Below, piece by piece: positions 1 to 9,429 of a stretch of DNA of 64,000 bases (position 1 is the first letter of the stretch; each line of letters starts with the position of its first letter). The stretch lies in NCBI GenBank assembly GCA_014529385.2, contig CM043942.1, positions 111,694,141 to 111,758,140 of the forward strand, in the 5' to 3' direction. The notes below the pieces were generated by a model, which ran no database searches, had not been told where the DNA came from, and saw only the letters and a program-made list of their open reading frames with translations. The position numbers and the translations under genes are program-made. Origin of the DNA: Adiantum capillus-veneris. Its lineage: Eukaryota > Streptophyta > Polypodiopsida > Polypodiales > Pteridaceae.

Positions 1-327
1 GATATACAATATCTGTGGTGGCCCGTCGGAGGGTGTGACAGAAGCTCCAAATGTCTTATGCGCCTATCGGCCGGGTGATGCAGTGGTAGAGTAGGAGAGA
101 GAGAGAATATTGGCGGAGCCAGGCAGTAGGAGTGAGAGGGGTTCGTCTTCTAGCAATAATGGAGAGATGTGTGGCAAAACTGGCGGCGCCCCACTAGTGG
201 TTAACCTTAGAGGGGGGGTATGGTGAATGGTAAAGAGCTTTTTGCTTTTTTTTTTCTCTTTTGGTAATAAGCCTTCCCTTCCTTAGGGTGTGGTTCTGAC
301 AGTCACGGTTTTGAAAACCGACCATCA
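1..327 (-). repeat. Partial Ty3/gypsy LTR, reversed
   Basis: This stretch lies just downstream, on the minus strand, of the integrase remnant at 355-905. Reading the minus strand from 350 toward 1, a purine-rich tract (AGATGGGAGGGC) is followed by TGATGGTCGG at 327, the usual order of polypurine tract then LTR start. The LTR runs off the left edge, so its other end and any target duplication cannot be seen. Calling it an LTR rests on position and the purine tract; no second copy is in the window. Confidence 0.45.
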
Positions 328-354
328 TTAGCCCTCCCATCTGGCTAGAGGCAT

Positions 355-905
355 TCATGCTTCTAGCCTTTCCTCTGCATCTTTAGTTGTGGAGTTAGAG
401 GGTTCTCCCTCTTCTGGAATGTCTAGCATGAACTCTGGATCAAACATAAGAAAATACCTTTTCAGCCTCCATCCATTGACTCTAGTCTTGTGAATTCTCC
501 CATCTGCTTCCATCAACTTATAGCTGCCGTTGTCATAGCACCTTTTGACAATGAATGGTCCTTCCCATTTGGGTTGAAATTTCTTGTCCTTCCTGGTGTC
601 AAATCTGTTGGCGTATCTCAGCACTAACATACCCTTCTCCAAGCCCTTTTCTTTAAGCCCTTGATTGAAGGTGAGCCGACGTCGTTCTGCCTGCGCTGCA
701 TAGTGATTGATTGCTTCTTCCCTATCTAGTTGGAGCCTCTCCAGATCTAGGATGTGGTTTCAGAGATTTACAATTGGGCGTTGTATTTGGCTAGCCAAGA
801 CTCGTAAGCTGGCTATCTATACCTCAATGGGTAGAATTGCCTCCTTCCCATAAACTAGATGGAAAGGGATGAAACCTAATGATATTGAAAGTCTCGCACC
901 GCATG
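355..905 (-). pseudogene. Ty3/gypsy polyprotein remnant, integrase C-terminal end
   Basis: The minus strand carries one reading frame from about 905 to 355. It reads G-F-I-P-F-H-L-V-Y-G-K-E-A-I-L-P-I-E-V near 878-820, the usual block after the gypsy integrase core, and later GPFIVKRCYDNGSYKL, the integrase C-terminal fold. The frame is broken by TAG at 817-819 and TGA at 760-762, then stays open to the terminator at 355-357. The core catalytic domain and everything upstream are missing or unrecognisable beyond 905. It is a dead fragment; family level beyond gypsy is not decided. Confidence 0.8.
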
Positions 906-1030
906 GTTGGAATAATTACTCCTTATGTGACCGTGCCTGAGTTTGGGCATAGTGAGTGAGTAGGCCTATATATCTATCACTGATAACATCAAATGCTCTG
1001 TTCTTATCCACCTGTTCCGAATGCTTGGGT

Positions 1031-1290
1031 CAGAACCAAGCAAATAGGGCCCTTCGAAGATTCTTGGGGTCCCTATTCGATTGGTTCTGACTCAAGTGAC
1101 GTCACCTTTTATGACATTAGCGCACGGGACAGAACCAAGCGAATAGGGCCCTTCGGAGATTCTTGGGGCCCTTATTCGCTTGGTTCTGACTCAAGTGACG
1201 TCACCTTTTATGACATTAGCACACAGGACAGAACCAAGCGAATAGAGACCTTGAGGGGTACTCAAGGCTCAATATAAGCTTGGTTATGAC
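1031..1290. repeat. 99-bp tandem repeat with internal hairpin
   Basis: Copies begin at 1031, 1130 and 1229; the third is partial and diverged. In the second copy the arm at 1130-1151 is the near-perfect reverse complement of 1166-1188, giving a stem of about 22 bp with a short loop. Each full copy also holds TGACGTCA (1097-1104 and 1196-1203), the palindromic core bound by bZIP factors. As 99 is divisible by three, a frame at 993-1277 repeats a 33-residue unit, but codon logic suggests a side effect rather than a gene. Confidence 0.85.
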
Positions 1291-1511
1291 ACCAAATAGT
1301 TTTGGCTTGCTTTTTCTTTCAATCATGGGGATCATAGTCCTGGAGACAGACGTTGTGAGCGAGGATACATGTGAAGAAAAACTATTCACATTCTTATACA
1401 ATTCCCGTGCTCATCACCATGCACCAGAACTATCAGGAATGTTATAGATTGCTCATTTGAGTACCTACAAACCCATTTCAACAGTGTGAGGCAGTCACTT
1501 GTGACAATTCC

Positions 1512-3061
1512 ATGACAGTTGATGGCATGAGATATGTGCACCCAGCCGACCTTGACCTTGACAAGAGTGCTTCAAGGAGACTGGATCGCTATCTAGAAAA
1601 GTGTCCCTCCAATGCACTGCTTGTACAAGACAGGTGTATGAAGCACTTCAAAATGTGTCGCTTAGTGGAATTCTACCACGAGTTTGCCTATTATCTATAC
1701 TTGCAAATGGATTGGTGAGTCAGAGACGTCCCAGTCAACAACTTTTGATAGTTGTCCATTGGCGCCGGAGGAAGAAGTAGAGGATGTGGAGGTGCAGTTC
1801 GACCCAGAAGAAGAGTGGGTAGAGGTATTAAAGGAAACATTTGATGCTAGCTTAACTCTTGCTTCTCTTGCGGATGCAGCAATAGGGTGCAAGCAAGAAA
1901 GCCCAAGTAAGGAAGTGACTTTGCCTCTGAATTGCGCTCCCAGCTTTGCTATGGCGGTCGACACCCACTATGTTCTGCTCACAGATATCATGCATGAGCT
2001 CAATATACGGGAGGACTATTGCCTAGCTGCAATTGCGAATTTTTGTGAGGCGGACATGGGGTTTGTGGATGATGATGGAGTGGACCAACATCTTATTGCT
2101 GACACAGCTATCCGCGACTCACAGATCACTCTAGGGTGGAAGCTGATCAAAGATACATTCAATGAAGCGAAGTCAGGGGATGCCAATTTGCCAACAGATG
2201 AGCAGTTTGAATCGACAACAAAACAACTCGGCTTGGAAAACATGGGTAGGCCCGTGGCACCCAGAGATCAGGTAATGAATAGTCAGTCTATTCACTTGTG
2301 GGGGAGGTCGATGCTGGAAATGGACGAGAATCAGATGGTAACTTTTGTTGTGCATTCAGATGGTATTGGAGATGGCCCAGTGATAAAATATCATGATCAT
2401 TTTTTTGTTGACAGGTGCTAGTGTATGACGATAGTTTCCTTAGAAGAGCGGGAGGCTCACGGCAAGGGCTTGTCACTGCAGTCCAAGGCAAGGATGCAGC
2501 GTTGTCTCACTACATCGGGTGTTTCAACCACAAAAAGGTTTGTAGAAACAATTCAAGTACTTGGCAATTGTACTCATCTCACTTACGGCCCATAAATTCA
2601 TTACAATTTTTATGTAGATCATAATATACCACAAGGAATACTTCGAGGACAATGCAAAGTTCCCACTGTTTGCAATGAAAGTTATTACAAGATTGTGTGG
2701 TGGGCACCCCCTCCCACTAAATGCAGAAAGACTAATTTTGATTGAGAAACAGTTTACTCTACGCGTATTTGGCATTGGGTATGGGTGCCAAGCACTCAGA
2801 GCCCCCTATTTCATGTCCTACACAGCTCAGGCTTTGGCTGCAGGGGTTGAAGACCCGGAGAGCTTAGATCCATACAACAAGCGACTACTTCTGAGGGAAA
2901 GAAGACGCCTGATGCCCGTGGGGATGCTGCCATCAACAAAGGAACGAGCTCGTCTACAGGGCTTGCACATCCAAGAGGTACAAAGTGAGGAAGAAGGGGG
3001 TGCATTGAAGAGGATAAAAACGACGGGCTCAGGTCCATCTTCTCCCGCTCCTGACTCATGA
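1512..3061 (+). CDS. Module gene B (locus 1), unknown protein, spliced
   Basis: I do not recognise the family. I read four coding blocks: 1512-1713, followed by a GTGAGT donor; an exon ending near 2415; 2416-2539, after a TTGACAG acceptor; and 2618-3061, after a TATGTAG acceptor. The first exon junction is the least certain. The middle part is acidic (EEEVEDVEVQ); the C-terminal block contains ALSHYIGCFNHKK, IIIYHKEYFED and a basic RLLLRERRRL, ending in a Ser/Pro-rich tail. The C-terminal half aligns by eye with gene C at 54132-55697 (ALSHYIG against SLAHYLG, IIYHKEY against AIIHKEY), so B and C are paralogues. B converges on gene A with 167 bp between them. An upstream exon may start after the acceptor-like CAACAG near 1486. 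No stop interrupts the exons. Catalytic residues are not identifiable. Confidence 0.6.
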
Positions 3062-3228
3062 CCGTCGCCACCTCGCATGGTGCTCCCCCGCATTTGAAGC
3101 TCCCCAAGCGATCTGTTTCTTCTCTTTGCGGATGTGTTGTAAAGACCGTGTAATTTTTGAAATATTAAGAAGTTCCTTTTGCCTTGCTCTATGAATTAGT
3201 CATCTATAAGTCCATTGGTGTAACTTTT

Positions 3229-6200
3229 TCAATCCATCAAGGCTGCTTGAAATGATGTGAGCTTACTTTGGTCCCAAGAATGCTGCTCAACGTAATGGAA
3301 AATTTTATCTAGTGATTTCCACACGTTCGCCTTGTGATTCTGGATTGCCCCACCACCACCATTGTCTTTAACCACTTTATGTAACTGTTTCCATTTGTTG
3401 AACAGGTTTCTCCTTTCTTCTCTATCTGAATATTTGAGGCTAAACCCAAGAAACCTTCTTGCCTTCACACCGCCTATCGATGCTTTCCTAGGTACCTTGT
3501 ACCGACTTTGAGACATCTTAGGGTCCTCTTCGATTTTGACATTGCCTCCATGCAAACCAATGTCTGAGAGCACTCCCTCTAATGCTTTGATCACTCTTTC
3601 TGACTCACTCTCTGGCTTTAATGTCCATGCAAAAACATATGTACAATTGAACCACCTTTTCAATTATTCGACAGAGTGCATGAAGTGTACAGACGTGAAC
3701 TCTACTCAGAGGAATATCAAGCACTGGTCTAAAAGTCTTATCTTGAAGATGTTTGTTGGGAGCTCTATTCCATTGCACACTCTTAACACTAGGTTGGTAA
3801 TGGGACACTTTTATGTCTTGGGACACTTTTATGTCCTGTTAAGTGACCATTTTCCTTGAATTATGTCAAGAGTTTCGAAATGGATTTTGAGGTGCTATCT
3901 ATCTATAAAGTTGTCTCATGAGCTGAAAAAAACTCAACATTTTTTTGGAATATCAATTTCATCTTTAACCTTGTCCTTGCACAACATTTCACAACCTAAA
4001 TTGTGTGAAAAAACGGGTCCTGTTTTTGGCTTTTTTCAACTTTTTGCAACTATACGACTCTAGAATTCATGCTTGTGAGGTCTATAATGCTAGAGAACTA
4101 TCTTTAGTAGTCCTCAACATGTCCTGATGCTTCTAGGGTGAAATAAACGTTAAAGTTGTAAGTTATGACCAAATTACAAAAATTATCAAATCCTGTTTTT
4201 TAGCCAATTTTAGCTCTTCTATGATTTTTTTGGTGGCTTTCATGATATCCAAATGCAGTTTTGATTTTCTATGTCGCATATTGTAACATAAAGCTAATAT
4301 TCCTTGAGTTTTGGGGCACCTAATACCCTATTTTGCATAGTAGACAACGATGGTTGATTTTTTCAATTATAGAAGAAAACGAAACATTCTAGTATATCAA
4401 GTATAGCTTTTTCAATATTGTTAGTTTCTTGTGACAACTACATGCATTTTGTAGGTAGTAACCATATCTAGTCATAAGGATCAAATTTGGCTAGATATTG
4501 AATAGTTTCTATGGGATTCTACAACTCATAATGTTGAACCCAGTTTTTTCATGTTTGCTGTATTTAGCACTTCATCTTTGTCCCCAAGATTCCCCTTGGT
4601 AAGAGATGTATTATACTTTTGACATGCTCCATGGCTCCTTATGAACCTAAAGGACAATAGGGAACTAAGAAAACATGCATATATTATTTGTATTGAGCGT
4701 GGCTATAGAAACTTTGATGATAGGTTTGCAGAATGATAAAAATTCAACTTTTTTGTACCTATTTCTTTTGGCAAAACAAAAAATAGTGAGTGAGAAGCAA
4801 TCATATGTTCTGATCACCAACCCATTGAAGTTAACTAGGGAATTTATCTCCAGTCCTACAAAAATCCCTAATCTTATTTTTATGCAACAAAACGTAAGAA
4901 ATGACTGTTTTGATGAAAATGTACTCGTCCATCAACTTTGGAGGCTTGCTGTGACCAAAAGATGAGAAATTTTACAAGTTTCCTATTTTTTCCATGTGTA
5001 GTAGGCCTTGAACTATAACCTCATGAAAGGATTTTACAAAATGAGTGGATCTACTATAGTTTTGGAGGTTTTTTTCAAAACCCTGAAAGGACACTTTTAT
5101 GTCCTGTTAGGTTACCAACCTAGTGTTAAGAGATTGTGCATCAGCCATGCAATATAAGCATGGATTTGCCACAGCTGCTCCGTGTGTTATGTTGTACATA
5201 CACTTAAGAGTCTTTAAGTCACCTACCATGTCCCATTCCACTGTATAGTCACCAAATCCTTCCACTGAAAGAACAGCTCCGTTTCTTTGTTCACTAATGA
5301 TAGAAGGAATTTGGGTTTGACTAAAAACACAATCGAGGATTTCAAAATTTTACTTATCAACTTGCAGTGAAAAACGAAAACACAAAATCAACAACCAAAT
5401 AATCAATATTTTTGTTATCATAGAGTGAACGAAGTATACCTGAAATGATACTAGAGTTAGAATGTTGTTTTCGGATTGCACACTGAAGTATCGTGGATCC
5501 CCTTTCGTTATTAATGGATCCAGAGCTCTGTTCATGAGGGTAACGGTAACTCTCTCCAGCTTCTTGTTCTTTAGGACCTCGCACTCGTTGAGCTTCAAAA
5601 CAAACTTGAGAACCCCACCGCACTCCTCTCGACTGATGTCAAAGAAGTGAACTGCATACCTTTGCAATGCTTCAAGATCAACGAAGAGGTTGTTGTGCTC
5701 GTTAAACTGTACCTCTCTGCCGCCCTTGCCTAAGAATGTTGCTTCAATATGGAATGGTGACCCAAGTTTCTCAAACACCTCATCGTTTACGTGCCGGCGA
5801 GAAGCATTTACATGTGATGGCTTTGGCAGCAATGATCCTCTCTGTAGTTTATTTTGAGACTTTCTAGCTAATGCTTTGAAGAGTGCCTTGTATCCCATCT
5901 GCAAGATGCCACTCTCATCAAGTATTGCTTGCACTTCCATTTGTTCCAGCTGATTCTCGTTCATGAAGGAGGTAAGGAGCCTACCTTTCAACTTACGAAA
6001 TTTTTTCCGAGTTATCATCTCTTAAACTACTTCTTTTGGAACTAGACGGCTGTAATGCACTCCGGAATTGAAGCCTGCACGGTTCGAGTTTGGATGCAGT
6101 AAAGCCCTGCCAAAAAAGCACCATGCGTTATGATCATGTATAGGAAAGTGTATCCATTTCTTACTGAAGCACATTGAAGATACAAAAGCAGAAACAAACT

Positions 6201-6853
6201 TCGAGTTACCTTAAAGCTCGTATTCGTTTTTTCAAGCCACCACTACCAATCTTCATGTTCTCAATGTTGCACAGATCTCGTTTTCTTTTCCGACTACCAA
6301 GCACGGTGTCTTTCTCTTGCAAACTTGTGATCTTCTTCTCAAGGCCTTGGATTGTCTCTTTGTTTGATGAAATCTTTTGAGAGCATGCTTCATTAAGTTT
6401 CTTCAGATGCATGTTCTCCATCGTCAGGAAGTTTCTTTGCCTTTCCGCATTCAATCCTCTCATTTCCAAATGTTCCGTGTATCCCAATAGCCCATCCTTG
6501 CCATCACCTTTGAAATGTAAGAGATTAGTGATATTAGCAAAGGGAGGTGGTGCATTTGTCGTAGGATTCTTTGGATAAATAGACCCATCGGTCCACAAAT
6601 CCAAATGATGTTTCTTGTTTGTCCTTCTAAGTTCTTTCTCCCGTTGAGATAAGAAACACTCCCTCCTACGTTTTTGCAACGGTGCGTACTCTTGCAATAC
6701 ATCAACATGAAGATGATGTGTGTTCTTTCTTTGGATAAGTGTTAAAGATGAAGGGGCTGAGGATTGCAAGTTCAAATTAGTGTTTTCATTAGGAAAAGAA
6801 GCGTTCTCCATTCCTAGAGTTGATAGAGAAAAAGACGGAGACTCAAAACTCAT
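3229..6853 (-). pseudogene. Module gene A (locus 1), RNase-H-like transposase candidate, disrupted
   Basis: Exon 1 runs from ATG at 6853 to 6210 (phase 2, GTAAC donor), exon 2 from 6106 to 5440, and a third block from about 5320 to 3229. Exon 1 includes DLWTDGSIYPKNP, a Lys/Glu-rich coiled-coil stretch, and GGLKKRIRALR at the splice. The third block has GDLKTLKCMYN, PCLYC and RVHVCTLHALCRI, shared with A' at 49339-52320. The GDLK...PC.YC...LHA pattern recalls a family of RNase-H-like proteins repeated in some animal genomes; that link is from memory. Damage seen: a TAA in exon 2 just before MITRKKF, a 1,339-bp element inserted in the third block, a frameshift near 3650, and loss of the last exon carrying the QGMEKSHY block of A'. 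The intron near 5320-5440 does not join cleanly as I read it. Confidence 0.7.
3787..5125. mobile_element. Non-autonomous inverted-repeat DNA transposon in gene A
   Basis: The ends are CACTAGGTTGGTAA at 3787 and its exact reverse complement TTACCAACCTAGTG at 5125, with TTAA on both sides (3783-3786, 5126-5129). Removing the element and one TTAA rejoins gene A in frame across Asp-Ala-Gln-Ser-Leu-Lys-Ser, so the insertion is clean. The duplication can be read as TTAA (piggyBac-like) or as TA with one more terminal base (Tc1/mariner-like), because the target is itself palindromic. GGACACTTTTATGTC is repeated just inside both ends. No transposase frame is visible in the 1,339 bp; the interior is AT-rich. 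Confidence 0.82.
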
Positions 6854-7901
6854 GAAATATCTCAGGTTTTGGGAGGGAAGACCATATTATCAAGTTTACA
6901 GTTGATAGAGTTCGTGTGGCTTATGTTCCTGAAGGGAACGCTTGTAAGTTGGAATTTCAAATCATTAGTCATATGGTAAGTTGGATTCCTGACAAGAGAA
7001 CAAAGGATAAGAATGATAAAGACGGCGGCTACCTACCAAAGAATGTCATTTTGGCTTTTTGTTGCGCAAAAAAGTATCACATAAAATGCACAATTTAACA
7101 TTTTCATTTTCTCTCTCTAAGCCGACATGGCACTTCTTACAGGGCCCAAAAGTGAGTCCAACTTTCTCTTAATTGGTTCAACAGTAGGGATTATCTTATT
7201 CTATACTTTCTCACAGATTTACATACAGAAGGGTGTTGAAAAAATGATCTTGAATATTTTTTTCAAATTGAATAGGAAAAGGGTTCCTTTTATTGGTGAA
7301 AATTTTACAGCTAAGGGGTTTTATAAATAGTTCTTGAACGCACGTGATATATAGGTTTTACAACTACACTTCCCTGATCACTTTGGTATTAACACTTCTT
7401 CTTAGTGCAGTCTTTAAGTGACCTCACAAAAGAAAGATTGATTCTCTTCCCCTACTAGCTCGATACAAATCCTTCTTCTTAGCGCAGTCTTTAAGTGAGC
7501 TCACAAAAGAAATATTGATTCTCTCCCCCTCCATGTTCTCTTGTTTAGCGGATATTGCTGCTTGTTTGGCACTACTCTGTCCACCGTTGCCAACCTCTGT
7601 TGCAGGTTTCTGACGCCCATCCTCCTCTCAAGACTACGTTCTCACGCACTGCGGCTACATTGATTGGTCATTATTCATGTGCTCTTCTTTTTAGTTTCAC
7701 AATGGAACCAAAAAATGGCAAAACTGTAGAAACTATTGACGTGTTAGACTTGTGTGTCATCGTGGGCAACTAATTGAATGATTTCCTCATGATGACGGCC
7801 TTCTACTCCACGCTCGTGCAGTCTCTCGAGACCCAAAAGGTTGCACAATCGCGAATGATTTTCGTTGCATGAGTGTGGATAATATTAAAGTATTCTCCGA
7901 G
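6854..7901. other. Intergenic stretch upstream of gene A
   Basis: No convincing gene. A short plus-strand frame around 6880-7060 reads like diverged coding sequence (VAYVPEGNACKLEFQ) but matches nothing I know and soon closes. A sequence of about 60 bp is tandemly duplicated at roughly 7395-7453 and 7470-7530 (core CAGTCTTTAAGTGA). The last five bases, CCGAG at 7897-7901, are the target duplication of the gypsy element that follows. Confidence 0.45.
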
Positions 7902-8186
7902 TGTTAACCCTCACGGCACACGGACACCCTGTGATCTATAAACGTTGTATTATTTAGAGTCAGGTACCGGGCTTGTCGGACCAATAGGGAAAGGTAGAGT
8001 GATCGTCGATGAGAGGCGCACTTTAACTTGGACATTCAAGGGATTAGTTGGTTAAGCATGGGCGCCCAAGTGTGAATGGGGTGAGCTCCTATAAAAGCCA
8101 ACTAAACCTAATTTTTACTCATTCTCTCATTTGTGCAATTGAAGAGTGCTCTTGCTCCATCTCCATCTTCTTCTTCTTCACCTCCT

Positions 8187-8222
<36 letters not shown>

Positions 8223-8473
8223 GGAGAGTGTGTGTGCGATCGAGCATTACGAAGGCACGACGGCGGCGAAGCGGTTGAGCGCGGCACGACTGCAGCTTCT
8301 TCTTCATCGCGGCGAGGAATCCACCACGAAGGCGAGCGTAGAGCGGTGAGTGACACACCCTTTGTTTTCTTGAGCTTGCTAGTTTAGGCTTGTTGTGTGC
8401 TTGGAGCCGTTTGTGGCTCGCATACGGTGTATTGGCAAGTCCCTTGCTTCGACAGTGCGGCAAGGAGCGCACA
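7902..8473 (+). repeat. 5' LTR of the Gag-protease element
   Basis: This 572-bp LTR runs TG...CA and is repeated at 16224-16797. It contains a TG/GA dinucleotide tract near 8188-8222, where the two LTRs differ by two bases. The TATA box at 8090-8096 lies inside it. Confidence 0.95.
8090..8096 (+). promoter_or_regulatory. TATA box of the 5' LTR
   Basis: TATAAAA sits in the middle of the 5' LTR, with a matching copy in the 3' LTR. Its place fits a transcription start some 30 bp downstream, at the U3/R boundary. No experimental start is known. Confidence 0.6.
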
Positions 8474-8477
8474 TTTT

Positions 8478-8495
8478 TGGCGCCGCTGCCGGGGA
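8478..8495 (+). other. Primer binding site, tRNA-Asp type
   Basis: TGGCGCCGCTGCCGGGGA begins four bases after the 5' LTR. From memory, the plant tRNA-Asp 3' end predicts TGGCGCCGTTGCCGGGGA, so there is one mismatch. This primer is the usual choice of Tat/Athila gypsy elements. Confidence 0.8.
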
Positions 8496-8579
8496 TATGC
8501 CCTACACTAAGCTCGGTTAGCACTTTACGCTTCCTTGTGGTGCAATTTCTATCATAGGAAAGGCAGGGAAGGAGTGTGT

Positions 8580-9429
8580 GGAAGGTTTCTGTTTTTTGCG
8601 TTTTCTGCAATTGCTGTCAAGTTTCAATTTCTGCTATTGTCTGCGTTTTTTCAATTTCTGTAATTTCTGCATTTTCAAGTTCGGCGTTTTCAATTTCTGT
8701 AATTTTTTGCATTTCTGCGTTTTTTCAATTTTCTGCAATTTCTGCGTTTTTTCTGCATTTTCTGCATTTCTGCATTTCTGCGTTTTTTTCAATTTCTGTA
8801 TTTTCTGCATCAACAAAAAAAAATAATTTAAAAAAAATTTTGAAAAAAAAAAGTTTTTTGAAAAAAATAAAAATAAAAATAAAAAATTTTGGAAAAAAAA
8901 AGGAAAAGAATTCGGAAATTAAAAACGCGAGCGAGTGGGCGGCGATATTTTTCAAAAATAAAAAACGTGACTCTTAAAACGGACGGGTTGGTTTGTATAA
9001 AAGATAGATCGGGATCATTTGCCCAAGCCCAAGCCCAAGCCCAAGCCTTAGTCCTCAGTCTTATGATATATACTAGACTCACTCTTATATATATACCCTA
9101 CTCCCTCAAGAGAGAATGAGAGCATGTGGGACAAGTCCTCCACTCTCCTCCTTTCTCTTCCCACTTGCACCCTTAGACTTTCTAGTTTGGGCCTAGTTCC
9201 CTACTGGAAATTGACAGTTTTAGGGATTCCGAGGGCATAGAGTGACCAAACGGAGGGCTGTAAAGCACGGCACGACCCTCTGACCGATACGCTCGTTTCG
9301 AGCTATCACACGGCCCATTCCACGACACGCTCTAAAAAATCTAGCAAAAAAACAAACAAAAAACATGCTAAAAACTAGTCACAAGGCCTCCTAGAGCAGC
9401 TTTTTGACACCTTAGGGTATCAAAAGCAC
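8580..9429 (+). other. Leader with CTGCATTT-type low-complexity repeats
   Basis: From 8580 to 8815 the leader is a degenerate T-rich repeat built on TTTCTGCATTT and TTTCTGCGTTTTT, followed by an A-rich block to about 8960. Four GCCCAA copies lie at 9020-9048. No gene is seen; the next ATG of note is the Gag start at 9430. Confidence 0.7.

Noticed and set aside
993-1277. A 94-codon gene with 33-residue repeats
   Set aside because: It arises because the non-coding 99-bp repeat is divisible by three; the hairpin structure explains the sequence better.
8108-8387. Short ORFs inside the gypsy LTRs
   Set aside because: Identical frames recur in both LTRs and end in CT/GA runs; they are LTR sequence, not genes.
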